Origin: an uncultured Pseudomonadota bacterium | Lineage (GTDB): Bacteria; Pseudomonadota; Alphaproteobacteria; RF32; CAG-239 | Direction: 5' to 3' | Length of the DNA stretch: 41,766 bases | Assembly (NCBI GenBank): GCA_949295995.1 | Contig: CASFNK010000008.1 | Location: 1 to 41,766, forward strand | The notes under the pieces: model-generated | What the model saw: the letters and a program-made list of their open reading frames with translations, nothing else | Database searches by the model: none | What the model was told of the DNA's origin: nothing | In this document: positions 32,600 through 41,087 of the stretch, piece by piece | Position numbering within the stretch: position 1 is the stretch's first letter | Layout of the letters: the number at the start of each line of letters is the position of its first letter | Program-made: the position numbers and the translations under genes

Positions 32600-33480
32600 T
32601 GTCCATATTGGTAGATAAACATACAAAAGTTTTAATCCAAGGTATTACGGGTACGCAAGCCTCATTCCATGTCAAACGTTCAATGGATTATGGCACCCAA
32701 GTTGTTGGAGGTGTAACTCCCGGCAAAGGTGGAACTTTTCATTTAGATGTTCCGGTTTTTAACACGGTGCAAGAAGCGGTTAAAGAAACGGGGGCTAATG
32801 CCTCGGTGATGTATGTTCCGGCACGTTTTGTTAAAGCCGCGGTCAGAGAGGCTGTGGAAGCCGAGCTAGATTTGTCGGTATGTATTGCCGATGGTGTGCC
32901 AATCAAAGATATGCTTGAAATAAAAGCCATGCTCCATGGCTCTAAAACCAAATTAATCGGACCTAACACACCGGGAATCATTACGCCCGGAGAAGCAAGA
33001 CTTGGTATTTTTCCTGAAAATATCCATACCCCCGGCAGAATAGGCGTTGTTTCGCGCTCTTCAACCCTAACCTATGAGGCGGTTCTGGAAACCAACCGAG
33101 CAGGGTTAGGGCAGTCCACGGTTATAGGTTTGGGAGATGATATGATTGTTGGCACCGCCTTTGAAGACATATTGGAGCTGTTCCATAAGGATTCCAACAC
33201 CGATGCGATAGTGATGATAGGTCAAATGGGTGGCACGTTTGAAGAAGTCGGTGCCGAATTTTATAAGCACCTAAAACACCGCAAGCCGGTGATTGGTTTT
33301 GTTGCGGGAGACGCCATTCCTTTCGGACACAAAATGGGTTATGCCGGAGATGTTATCACCAATGGTAGTATAACCGTTCAAGATAAAAGGGATGCGATGA
33401 CGTCTGCTGGTATGACGGTTGTTGACAGTATCAATAACATTCATGATGAGTTGGCAAAATTGGGATTAGCCAAAGCCTAA
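32599..33480 (+). CDS. succinyl-CoA synthetase alpha-subunit-like protein lacking the catalytic His
   Basis: The protein is 293 aa. The CoA-binding domain is well kept (Q-G-I-T-G-T-Q, G-G-V-T-P-G-K-G-G, V-F-N-T-V-x-E-A). In the second domain the phosphohistidine motif, G-K-R-M-G-H-A-G-A-I in E. coli, reads G-H-K-M-G-Y-A-G-D-V, so the histidine is Tyr (Y248). The catalytic glutamate in I-G-E-I-G-G is Gln (Q209, I-G-Q-M-G-G), and G-P-N-C-P-G reads G-P-N-T-P-G. Normal catalysis through a phosphohistidine looks impossible unless the nearby H244 substitutes. It overlaps the SucC-like gene by one base. Confidence 0.85.
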   Translation: MSILVDKHTKVLIQGITGTQASFHVKRSMDYGTQVVGGVTPGKGGTFHLDVPVFNTVQEAVKETGANASVMYVPARFVKAAVREAVEAELDLSVCIADGVPIKDMLEIKAMLHGSKTKLIGPNTPGIITPGEARLGIFPENIHTPGRIGVVSRSSTLTYEAVLETNRAGLGQSTVIGLGDDMIVGTAFEDILELFHKDSNTDAIVMIGQMGGTFEEVGAEFYKHLKHRKPVIGFVAGDAIPFGHKMGYAGDVITNGSITVQDKRDAMTSAGMTVVDSINNIHDELAKLGLAKA

Positions 33481-33483
33481 GCG

Positions 33484-34203
33484 ATGAATGTCGTCCTTCA
33501 AAAAATAATTGATACTTTGTTGCCGCCGCGTTGCCTGAAGTGTGGCAAAATCTTAGGCGACACCAATGGTCTTTGTGCCGATTGCTTTAATGAGATTACG
33601 TTTATAGTGAAACCTTATTGTGAGCATTGCGGTTTGCCTTTAGCCACAGAAAACACTATTGGCAAATTATGCGGCGGCTGTTTGCGTAATTCTAAATCGG
33701 TGTTTCGGATGTGCCGTTCGGCTGTTGTGTATGATGAATATTCCAAACCATTAATTTTGAATTTTAAGTTTAATGATAGAACCGAAAATGCGGCCTTCTT
33801 GGCTAAATGGTTGCGCTTAGGCGGAAAAGATATTTTTGAGAAAAACGTAGATGTCATAGTGCCGGTTCCGCTGCATTATACGCGCTTGATAAAAAGACGT
33901 TATAATCAGTCGGTATTGTTAGCGCGAGAATTGAGCAAGTTGGTAGATATTCCCTGTGATTGCCGCTCCGTAATAAGGCATCGCAAAACCAAGCCGCAAG
34001 TTGAGTTTTCGGGGCATGAACGGATCAGAAATGTCAAAAATGCCTTTAGCGTAAAGTTTCCCGAGAATATTCAAGACAAAAGAGTTGTGCTGATAGATGA
34101 TGTTATGACCACCGGCTCGACCTTGAAAGAATGTGCCAAGGTAATTTTGCAAGCCGGAGCCAAATCGGTTGATACGCTAACCGTCGCAAGAGTGATTAAA
34201 TAA
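33484..34203 (+). CDS. ComF family phosphoribosyltransferase-like protein
   Basis: The protein is 239 aa. N-terminal zinc-type cysteines (C17, C20, C32, C35 and C46/C49, C63/C66 pairs) are followed by the PRTase fold with V-I-V-P-V-P-L-H and the PRPP loop V-V-L-I-D-D-V-M-T-T-G-S-T. ComF is linked to DNA uptake or recombination in naturally competent bacteria; no other competence genes are here. It starts 3 bp after the SucD-like gene and may read from the same transcript. Confidence 0.9.
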   Translation: MNVVLQKIIDTLLPPRCLKCGKILGDTNGLCADCFNEITFIVKPYCEHCGLPLATENTIGKLCGGCLRNSKSVFRMCRSAVVYDEYSKPLILNFKFNDRTENAAFLAKWLRLGGKDIFEKNVDVIVPVPLHYTRLIKRRYNQSVLLARELSKLVDIPCDCRSVIRHRKTKPQVEFSGHERIRNVKNAFSVKFPENIQDKRVVLIDDVMTTGSTLKECAKVILQAGAKSVDTLTVARVIK

Positions 34204-34276
34204 GGTTTACAAAATCATAAGATTGCGCTAAATTCGAGATAGAATTTTTATTATTAACCCTAAAAAATCAAACAAA

Positions 34277-34834
34277 ATGGAAAAAGAGCAAAAACAAGCT
34301 AAAATTTTGGAGAGCAAGTATTTATGCCAAAAACCTTGGCTCACCGTTCGTGAGGATAAAATTGAGCTTACCAATGGTGTGATAATTCCTGAATATTATG
34401 TTTTGGAATATCCAAACTGGGTCAATACGCTGGCCATCACCAAAGACAAAAAGTTTGTAATGGTTCGTCAGTACCGCCACGGCACACAAACGACCAATTA
34501 TGAGCTTTGCGGTGGTTGTGTTGATGAAGGAGAAACACCTCTACAAGCCGCTCAAAGAGAGTTATGGGAAGAAACCGGTTATGGCAAGGGTCGCTGGCGC
34601 CAAAACCTGAAAATGTCAGCCAACCCAAGCACCACCAACAACTGGACTTATAACTTTATCGCCGAAGATGTTGAGCTCATAGAGAATAAACAACATCTTG
34701 ACGGAGGGGAGTGCTTGAGTGTCCATTTGCTGAGCTTAGACGAGATTAAGGAGCTGTTACGCACCAACGGCATTATCCAGTCCGTACACGCTTGCGCTTA
34801 TTGGAAATACTTGGCCGAAAACCATTTATTGTAA
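34277..34834 (+). CDS. Nudix hydrolase
   Basis: The protein is 185 aa. A complete Nudix box lies at 80-101 (G-x5-E-x7-R-E-L-W-E-E-T-G). The region before it (N-W-V-N-T-L-A-I-T) and the whole architecture resemble ADP-ribose pyrophosphatase-type Nudix enzymes; the substrate is not certain. There is no strong Shine-Dalgarno. A terminator follows at 34857-34882. Confidence 0.92.
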   Translation: MEKEQKQAKILESKYLCQKPWLTVREDKIELTNGVIIPEYYVLEYPNWVNTLAITKDKKFVMVRQYRHGTQTTNYELCGGCVDEGETPLQAAQRELWEETGYGKGRWRQNLKMSANPSTTNNWTYNFIAEDVELIENKQHLDGGECLSVHLLSLDEIKELLRTNGIIQSVHACAYWKYLAENHLL

Positions 34835-34856
34835 GTAAGAATTGTGAATGTTACCC

Positions 34857-34882
34857 AAGCCTCTCTTTTGAGAGGCTTTTTT
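34857..34882 (+). terminator. rho-independent terminator
   Basis: The stem AAGCCTCTC / GAGAGGCTT with a TTTT loop is followed by a T run, 23 bp after the Nudix stop. Confidence 0.92.
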
Positions 34883-34946
34883 ATTGATTTAAAAAAGGAA
34901 TTAGATTTTAATAATATGCAAAGTTCAATTTAGAGGATTAAAAATA

Positions 34947-35558
34947 ATGGTTAAAAATATTGGTATGGTTGGAGACAGTATAGCCCACGGCTATTATGAT
35001 GAACAGGATTTAGGCTTTTTTGCCAGATTAGGTAAAAAGATTTTAGCCTCATACCCAGGAGAATATGTTTTTAATAATTTGTCTCAATCAGGGGACAATA
35101 TTGCGGATGCCGCCAACCGTGCTAATTTTGAAGTTCTGTCCCGACATTTTGATTTAATTATCGCTAATATTGGGATTAATGACCTCCGCCGCCGCAAAGA
35201 CAGCAATTTACAGCTTGATTTTTCGGAAGGAATAAGAGTTATGTATTGGAACCGTTTACTGGATATCTTAACGGCAACCGGCGCAAAAATTGTCGTAACC
35301 GACCTAACCCCGGTGATAGAAAACAGGTACACCAGCCAAGCCTCATTAGTCCGTTATAATTCAGATGTTGAAAGATATAACGAGATAATCAAAGAAATTT
35401 GTGTGGCAAGAAAAATCAACTTTTTTGCTCGTTATGAAAATTGGAAGAAGAGAGATTTAGAGAATTTATATAAAGATGCCACGCATCCTAACGCCCAAGG
35501 TCATGAACTAATGGCTAAAGAGCTGTTTGATTATCTGCAAAACAAAAATTTGCTGTAA
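34947..35558 (+). CDS. SGNH/GDSL-family hydrolase
   Basis: The protein is 203 aa. Block I is G-D-S-I-A-H-G with nucleophile S11, block III G-I-N-D-L (about 76-80), and block V D-A-T-H-P-N-A-Q-G-H (about 177-186) with the catalytic D and H. The family includes esterases, lipases and acetyl-group hydrolases. There is no signal peptide, so it is cytoplasmic unless exported in another way. AGAGGA precedes the ATG at a somewhat long distance. Confidence 0.9.
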   Translation: MVKNIGMVGDSIAHGYYDEQDLGFFARLGKKILASYPGEYVFNNLSQSGDNIADAANRANFEVLSRHFDLIIANIGINDLRRRKDSNLQLDFSEGIRVMYWNRLLDILTATGAKIVVTDLTPVIENRYTSQASLVRYNSDVERYNEIIKEICVARKINFFARYENWKKRDLENLYKDATHPNAQGHELMAKELFDYLQNKNLL

Positions 35559-35733
35559 GTGAAATCAATTATTTGTAACAGGAAATAACATCGCTGAAAA
35601 AGGGAATGGTTATATTTTGGATATTTAAAAGACTATATTTTCATCAAACAAAGACAAAATCCTAGACAAAACTTGTAATCAATAAAACAATATGATAATA
35701 TAATAACAAATAATAAAAAACAAGGATAGAGAT

Positions 35734-36663
35734 ATGCACATAAGCACCAACTTAGATACAAGCGACCAATTAGATGTATTGGCGGATTTTATTTCTGATG
35801 ATAAAGAAATATATGGCTCAGGAATGGATAATGTTGCTATTACGCATCTCTATCAAGCCAAAGCCCAAAAAGGGCGGTGTTCATTTTTTGATGCGTGTTA
35901 TGTAAATGGTAATGTTAATACGCTCAATCGGGAGCTGATGGGACAGTCAAACTCAACTTTGATAACATCTCCCATAAATGTTTATGCCGATGAGTATTTA
36001 GCCCCCGCAGAAAACCGTGAAGCGCATTGTAATTTGCTAAAAAACACACTAAATGCCATTGGTAATTGTAACAAAGATTTTAATAAAATTTTTATTCCTA
36101 TCGGTTGTCAAGAAGAAGGTATGCCCGGACACAATATTGCCCTTATTTTGGAGAAAGGCTATGAGGGATATAATGCCACGATTTTAGACCAAATGGGCGG
36201 CGCCTCCTATGCTGAAACTAAAGCTCAAATAATGTCAGATTTAAATATTTGCTCTCTAAATATTAATCCAAATATTAATTATAACCGCTATCCGATGTCA
36301 TACAATCGCAATGATTGCGCCACTTTTACTTCATTAATGTCTGAATTTGCCTGCGACGGAGAAAATATGAGCAAAATGGCGCATAATGCAGATAATTTTT
36401 ACCAAAGAAACGGAGAACCACAAATAACTGAAAATGTAATTGATTTTCAACATGAACAAGACCAAGACACTTTGGTTGGAGTTTCCAATAATTTAGCGGA
36501 AAACTTAATTAAGGAAACTTATGAAGTTGATAATCTTTCAAGATTAAGAGGTTTATCAGATGTTCCCACGCCACAAGAAGTTGTCTATAATCGGGTTAAA
36601 AAATATTACAGTGCCAAACATAGCGGGCAAAGAACGATAAATACCAATAGCCGAGAATATTAA
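35734..36663 (+). CDS. putative CE-clan cysteine peptidase-like protein, possible effector
   Basis: The protein is 309 aa; no family is recognised with certainty. The order H133 (M-P-G-H-N-I-A-L-I-L), D152 (A-T-I-L-D-Q-M-G-G) and C195 (N-R-N-D-C-A-T-F-T) has the H-(about 19)-D-(about 43)-C spacing and the N/D-C-x-x-F context of Ulp1/C48- and YopJ/C55-type (CE clan) cysteine enzymes. N191 could take the oxyanion place. There is no Sec signal. The N-terminal 90 residues and C-terminal 90 residues are without motif. The gene is monocistronic with a strong GGATAGAGAT-type ribosome binding site. In host-associated bacteria such proteins are often secreted effectors acting on ubiquitin-like proteins. 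This is inference. Confidence 0.5.
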   Translation: MHISTNLDTSDQLDVLADFISDDKEIYGSGMDNVAITHLYQAKAQKGRCSFFDACYVNGNVNTLNRELMGQSNSTLITSPINVYADEYLAPAENREAHCNLLKNTLNAIGNCNKDFNKIFIPIGCQEEGMPGHNIALILEKGYEGYNATILDQMGGASYAETKAQIMSDLNICSLNINPNINYNRYPMSYNRNDCATFTSLMSEFACDGENMSKMAHNADNFYQRNGEPQITENVIDFQHEQDQDTLVGVSNNLAENLIKETYEVDNLSRLRGLSDVPTPQEVVYNRVKKYYSAKHSGQRTINTNSREY

Positions 36664-36676
36664 ATTTGAAACCAAA

Positions 36677-36708
36677 GAAAAGGTGCTTGTTTTCAAAGCG
36701 CCTTTTTA
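36677..36708. terminator. rho-independent terminator
   Basis: The stem AAGGTGCTT / AAGCGCCTT (one G-T pair) is followed by a T run. It lies between convergent genes ending at 36663 and 36710. Confidence 0.75.
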
Positions 36709-36709
36709 G

Positions 36710-36922
36710 TTAATCTTCATCGGAGGTCTTACTCTCAACAGCTTCTTGTAACTGCTCAATTTCCGTGTCATCGAGCTCTACGGCCGGAATATGATAACTT
36801 TCATTAAACCAATTCCCCAAATCAATATCGGCACATCTTTTTGAGCAAAAAGGCTTATATTTATTTTCCTGAGCCAATTTATGGCAAATCGGACAGCGAT
36901 ATGTTTTTATGACGTCGCTCAT
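36710..36922 (-). CDS. yacG: YacG-type zinc-finger protein (DNA gyrase inhibitor family)
   Basis: The protein is 70 aa from the ATG at 36922 that overlaps the RNase G stop (ATGA). C-P-I-C (about 10-13) and F-C-S-K-R-C-A-D-I-D-L-G-N-W-F form the four-cysteine zinc site and the typical C-terminal signature. In E. coli YacG binds GyrB. The rest is an acidic tail. Confidence 0.9.
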   Translation of the reverse strand: MSDVIKTYRCPICHKLAQENKYKPFCSKRCADIDLGNWFNESYHIPAVELDDTEIEQLQEAVESKTSDED

Positions 36923-38088
36923 TTCATAACCCGCCCGGTACCTTGACAGGTTTCGCATTCTTCTGTTAGGACGTCTTGCAAAGTCGGACGTCTGCGAACA
37001 CGCAAAATTTCAACATTTCCGGCGCGGCTCAAACCAAGTACTCGACCGCGATTGCTGTCTTTATTGAGCTCTTCTTCCAGAGTTTCCAAAACCGGTTTTA
37101 TAAACTTATAGTCGGAAGACCCTGCGAAATCGACAATAATTTTTCCAGATAAGTTGCGCAACCGAATTTGTTTGGCAATCTCAACCGCCGCCTCTTGATT
37201 AAGGGCTGAAATAGAACCTTTGCCGTTGTCATTGCCGCTATCCACGTCAATACAAACGCAAGCTCTTGTCTCTTCAATGCAAATTCTGCCGCCCGAGGGA
37301 AGTTTAACTTCTTTGAGTAAGGCATCAGAAATTTCATCTTCCAAACCGTGTTCTTCAAAAGGATTAACCTCATAGGCAATCTCATACTTATCGCCGAATT
37401 TTTCTTTGAGCTCAGCTTCCACATTATGGTTATTAACAATTACCATTTGTAAAGAATTCTGGTAACGCCTGATTTCATCAAACAAAGGAGCTGTCTTGGC
37501 ATAAAGCAAAGCCGGAGCCTTGGCTGAGCGAGCTTTAATGCGTACATCATCATACAGATTGCGCAACTCAACCATTTCTTTAGCAATTTCCTCAAACGGC
37601 ACCTCTACCGCCGAAGTCCTTAAAATCCAACCTTCTTGACCGGTTGTGTTTTCCAAAACTTTTTCTTTGTATTCGGCTAATTTTTCTTTGTCTTCGATTC
37701 TCGACGAGGCTTCAATTGTCATGCGATACGGACAATAAACGATTCTCTCACCGACAAACTGAATGGCTCTGACCACTCTTGCGCCTTTTTCGGCTCTTTT
37801 TTCTTGGGCAACTTGCACAACAATGCTCTGCCCTTCGGTATAATTAACCTCTTTTAAGCCATATTCCTCAGCATTTAAGAAAGCATCATGCCCATCGTTA
37901 ATATCAATGAAGAAACCGATTTTATCATGAGCCAATTCAATTTTTTTAGTAATTTTTCCGAGATAAATATTTCCTTCAGAGGCACTGTTTTCATTAGCAA
38001 AAATCAATTCCTTAAGGTCTGAATTTTCCAATTCTGCCAAACGAACCGCCGCATTATATTTTTCAAAGATGATTGTATCAATGCTCAT
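36919..38088 (-). CDS. ribonuclease E/G family protein
   Basis: The protein is 389 aa from the ATG at 38088, which overlaps the maf stop (ATGA). An S1-like RNA-binding part at the start is followed by the RNase H/DNase I-like catalytic region with C-I-D-V-D-S-G and I-I-V-D-F-A-G carrying the two metal-binding aspartates, and a late C-E-T-C-Q-G-T-G Zn-link. There is no long C-terminal scaffold, so it is RNase G-like rather than full RNase E. It is co-translated with maf and yacG. Confidence 0.92.
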   Translation of the reverse strand: MSIDTIIFEKYNAAVRLAELENSDLKELIFANENSASEGNIYLGKITKKIELAHDKIGFFIDINDGHDAFLNAEEYGLKEVNYTEGQSIVVQVAQEKRAEKGARVVRAIQFVGERIVYCPYRMTIEASSRIEDKEKLAEYKEKVLENTTGQEGWILRTSAVEVPFEEIAKEMVELRNLYDDVRIKARSAKAPALLYAKTAPLFDEIRRYQNSLQMVIVNNHNVEAELKEKFGDKYEIAYEVNPFEEHGLEDEISDALLKEVKLPSGGRICIEETRACVCIDVDSGNDNGKGSISALNQEAAVEIAKQIRLRNLSGKIIVDFAGSSDYKFIKPVLETLEEELNKDSNRGRVLGLSRAGNVEILRVRRRPTLQDVLTEECETCQGTGRVMK

Positions 38089-38657
38089 TTTACACCTGCA
38101 CCCTCTAACAAATTTCTGGCTTCCCACAAAGGCAAACCAACCACACTCGAATAAGAGCCAACAATTTTTTTAACATAGGCAGCAAGCCTGCCTTCAATTT
38201 TGTAGCCGCAACAGCCGACCCATTCATTGCTGGCAACGTAATCTTTGATTTCAGCCTCAGTCATCTTTTTCATCAACAATCGGGTCGCCACACATCTCAA
38301 AGCAAGTTTTCCGTCCCTACTGACAACACACACCGCGCTTAACACTTTGTGTGCTTTGCCTGATAATGCTTTCATTACCAAAGTTTGTTCTTCGGGATTT
38401 TTAGATTTGTGCAAAACCTTGTTGCCGACAACCACCACCGTATCGCAAGCCAAAACAACTTCTCCCGGATGCCTTTTGGCAACCGCCAAAGCCTTTTCTT
38501 TTGCCATTCGCTTAACATAGGCTGTCGGTGTTTCAAATTTGAGAGTCGTTTCGTCGATATCCGCCGAATCTATGAGCTTAGGCGCGTAGTCAATTTGTTG
38601 CAACAACATTTTTCTGGGTTGCGAGCCAGAGGCCAAAATAAAGTTACGTACTGTCAT
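38085..38657 (-). CDS. maf: Maf-family nucleoside triphosphate pyrophosphatase
   Basis: The protein is 190 aa. I-L-A-S-G-S-Q-P-R-K-M-L-L at the start, D-E-T, V-L-A-C-D-T-V-V near 70, and Y-V-A-S-N-E-W-V-G-C-C-G-Y-K-I-E-G near the end are family motifs. It hydrolyses non-canonical or excess nucleoside triphosphates to monophosphates. It is the first gene of an ATGA-coupled set with RNase G and yacG, the usual alphaproteobacterial order. Confidence 0.93.
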   Translation of the reverse strand: MTVRNFILASGSQPRKMLLQQIDYAPKLIDSADIDETTLKFETPTAYVKRMAKEKALAVAKRHPGEVVLACDTVVVVGNKVLHKSKNPEEQTLVMKALSGKAHKVLSAVCVVSRDGKLALRCVATRLLMKKMTEAEIKDYVASNEWVGCCGYKIEGRLAAYVKKIVGSYSSVVGLPLWEARNLLEGAGVK

Positions 38658-38666
38658 TAAGCTAGC

Positions 38667-39098
38667 CTAAGCTTCATCGTCGTAAGTTTTTTCCATACGT
38701 TCATGGCGTTCTTGAGCTTCAATGGACAGGGTAGCCACCGGACGAGCTTCTAAGCGTTCCAAACCGATAGGTTCGCCAGTTTCTTCACAATAACCGTAAG
38801 TACCGTCTTCAATTCTTTTTAAGGCTTCGTCGATTTTAGAAATTAATTTACGAGCTCTATCTTTAGTACGCAAATCAAGCGCTTTATCTGTTTCCAAAGA
38901 TGCGCGGTCAATATCATCAGGTTGGTTTAACCCGCCTTGACGCAAATCTTCCAAAGTGTCTTGAGATTGGCTAAGAAGAGATTTTTTCCAGTTTAAGAGT
39001 TTCTGGCGAAAATATTCAACTTGCATGTCATTCATATATTCTTCATCAGCGGACGGAACATAATCCGGAGGAAGAATTGTAGCGCTTTCCATATCCAT
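38667..39098 (-). CDS. dksA: DksA-type RNA polymerase-binding regulator
   Basis: The protein is 143 aa from the ATG at 39098 (AAGGAG at 8 bases; an ATG at 39104 is too close to it). A coiled-coil body carries the D-x-x-D-x-A-S motif (D-D-I-D-R-A-S-L-E). The zinc finger keeps one of four cysteines (Y-C-E-E-T-G then T-L-S-I-E-A), as in many alphaproteobacterial DksA proteins. It binds the RNA polymerase secondary channel and acts with ppGpp. Confidence 0.94.
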   Translation of the reverse strand: MDMESATILPPDYVPSADEEYMNDMQVEYFRQKLLNWKKSLLSQSQDTLEDLRQGGLNQPDDIDRASLETDKALDLRTKDRARKLISKIDEALKRIEDGTYGYCEETGEPIGLERLEARPVATLSIEAQERHERMEKTYDDEA

Positions 39099-39195
39099 GT
39101 TCATTCTCCTTATGGATAGTTAACAATAAAAATCTATAGCAAGCAAAATACAAATTAAAGGCAGGAACTTCAAGCAAAAAAACGTTTTATAACAG

Positions 39196-39621
39196 TTATT
39201 TCATTAATTTTGCCAATTCCACTTCCACTCTCAATTCGATTTCGCTTAAAATCTCTTGTAACTTAGGGTCGTTGGATTGAAATTTGTTATCTTTTACGAA
39301 GCGTGAGATTTCAATCAAACAGTCTCTTGAAATATATCCCATAAGCAACCCGTTTCTGATTTCTTCTAATTTTTCAAGCAACGTTTGTCCGCGTTTTACC
39401 AATTTTTTGCGGATTTCTTTTTCTTCTTCCTCGTCCACCATTTGGGTGGCAAAAATGGCATCGGCAACGCTGATTCCGCCGGCAGCATTAACAGGATTCG
39501 TTTGAGACTTCATGGTTTCTTTTAAAAGAATAGAAAAGCTCTCGTCTCCACTGCTTGAGGTTTTTGTTGTTTTGCGAGAGGAGATATCTTTTGTTTTATT
39601 TATGTCGTCAATTTTAATCAC
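39196..39621 (-). CDS. fliX: FliX-family flagellar assembly regulator
   Basis: The protein is 141 aa. The N-terminus is disordered and Ser/Thr/Lys-rich. The C-terminal domain has R-G-Q-T-L-L-E-K-L-E-E-I-R-N-G-L-L-M-G, then D-P-K-L-Q-E-I-L-S-E-I-E-L-R-V-E-V-E-L-A-K-L, the FliX pattern. In Caulobacter FliX couples flagellar basal-body assembly to FlbD-dependent transcription. No other flagellar gene is in the window, but fliX is often near dksA in this class. The family is found in alphaproteobacteria. Confidence 0.85.
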   Translation of the reverse strand: MIKIDDINKTKDISSRKTTKTSSSGDESFSILLKETMKSQTNPVNAAGGISVADAIFATQMVDEEEEKEIRKKLVKRGQTLLEKLEEIRNGLLMGYISRDCLIEISRFVKDNKFQSNDPKLQEILSEIELRVEVELAKLMK

Positions 39622-39639
39622 AAGATAATCCTTATTTTG

Positions 39640-40215
39640 TTAGCGGAAAGTCCAAGTAATTGTATTATCGTTATATTCAATTATGTCATTTTCATCATCT
39701 TTAGGAGGAAGGATGCAAGCAACTTCAGCATCGGCAAGTGTAACGGAGAGTTCTTTTCCTCCATTTGCCAGCATAGGCCAGTTAAATTCTGTTTCATTGA
39801 CCTTGAGGCGGTATAGCTCAGAGCTTCCACCGAAATTCCAATTCATAACAGCGAGTTCAACACATACATGATGAGGAAGTTGAGTGAAAGTAACTTGATA
39901 AGTATCTTTGCTCCCATCAAATGTAACCTCTGAATTGTAAGCGTGAATTACTTTTCCGTTATCGACCATATCAGATGGAATAACTTTACTGTCAATCATT
40001 TCCTGTACTTTAATAACGGAATAATCTCCGTTTGCGACATAGCGATTGCTTATATTTTTCCGTAAATCTGTAATTTGTTGGGTGATTCGGCTGATCCTAA
40101 ATTTATCATGCATATTATTGATGAATTTGTTAATAGCTACGCTCACGGCGGTTAAGATAGCCAACACACCGATAACTTCTATCATGGTTCGTCCGAGTTG
40201 AGAACAATTTTTCAT
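39640..40215 (-). CDS. type IV pilin-like (PilS-like) prepilin
   Basis: The protein is 191 aa from the ATG at 40215 (GGAGG 8 bases upstream). The leader M-K-N-C-S-Q-L-G is cut before R-T-M-I-E-V-I-G-V-L-A-I, with the required glutamate at mature position 5 and a hydrophobic helix of about 20 residues. The C-terminal domain has two cysteines (V-C-V-E and A-C-I-L) that may form a disulfide. It stands alone here, without assembly genes. Confidence 0.8.
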   Translation of the reverse strand: MKNCSQLGRTMIEVIGVLAILTAVSVAINKFINNMHDKFRISRITQQITDLRKNISNRYVANGDYSVIKVQEMIDSKVIPSDMVDNGKVIHAYNSEVTFDGSKDTYQVTFTQLPHHVCVELAVMNWNFGGSSELYRLKVNETEFNWPMLANGGKELSVTLADAEVACILPPKDDENDIIEYNDNTITWTFR

Positions 40216-40407
40216 CAAAAAATCCTCCATAGTTTCAAACTATATCACTTTTTTCCTTTTGAAACAATACACTTAATAAAGTTAATTTATGGTTTTAATG
40301 AAATAAAAAATTATTTTACTTCACATTTTAGAAAAATGTTATATAGTAATAATACTTTTAATTCGGGTAATTCCGTTTTTCTTTAACCACAGTAAAGGAA
40401 ATTGCAC

Positions 40408-40971
40408 ATGAAATATACTGTTTCTTCATTAATGATGGCTGCTTCCGTATTGGCAATGAGTGCTAATGCAAATGCTGCTGAATATGATTTTAAACCTTAT
40501 GTTGGTTTGGATTATAACTATACTTATGCAGATGCTGATGAACATACACCGAAATTTAATTCGCTTTCTGTCAATGTTGGTACAGACTATAATCAATATT
40601 TTGGTACAGAGTTATTTTATCAATATTCAGATGAAGCCAAAACACATGATTACATTTTTGAAAGCAAGGCTTCATTCCAAGCTTATGGTTTAGATTTGAT
40701 GGGTTATCTGCCGTTAGGTTGTGATCAGGAATATTCACTTATTGGTACAGTTGGTATCGGAGAATATAAATTTGAAGAGAAAGTCAGAGAAATTATAGGT
40801 TCAAGTGATTATGACGACCATGCTATAGGTTATCGTTTTGGTGCCGGATTACAATATAAAATTGATGATAAATTCTCCGTTCGTGGTTTAGCACGTTATG
40901 TTAAAATGGATGGTATTGACGGATTAGATGATATGTGGGAATACACCGCAGGTATCAGATATAATTTCTAA
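40408..40971 (+). CDS. outer-membrane beta-barrel protein (porin-like)
   Basis: The protein is 187 aa from the ATG at 40408 (AAGGAA upstream; a TTG two codons earlier is less likely). It has a signal peptide with A-N-A-A cleavage site, then amphipathic alternating strands and a final Y-N-F, the C-terminal aromatic typical of barrel insertion. It fits the OmpA-like/Opa-type 8-strand barrels (OMP_b-brl). Function unknown. Confidence 0.85.
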   Translation: MKYTVSSLMMAASVLAMSANANAAEYDFKPYVGLDYNYTYADADEHTPKFNSLSVNVGTDYNQYFGTELFYQYSDEAKTHDYIFESKASFQAYGLDLMGYLPLGCDQEYSLIGTVGIGEYKFEEKVREIIGSSDYDDHAIGYRFGAGLQYKIDDKFSVRGLARYVKMDGIDGLDDMWEYTAGIRYNF

Positions 40972-40987
40972 TCAAAAAAAGGCATTG

Positions 40988-41019
40988 AAAAGGAGGAGTT
41001 TTTATTCCTCCTTTTTTAT
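40988..41019 (+). terminator. rho-independent terminator
   Basis: A perfect 10-bp stem AAAAGGAGGA / TCCTCCTTTT is followed by further Ts, 17 bp after the barrel gene stop. Confidence 0.92.
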
Positions 41020-41087
41020 TTTGTGGACAAGAGCTCAAAGCTGCACTATAAATTATTACAAATAAAATTTTTTAACGGGGAAAAGAA

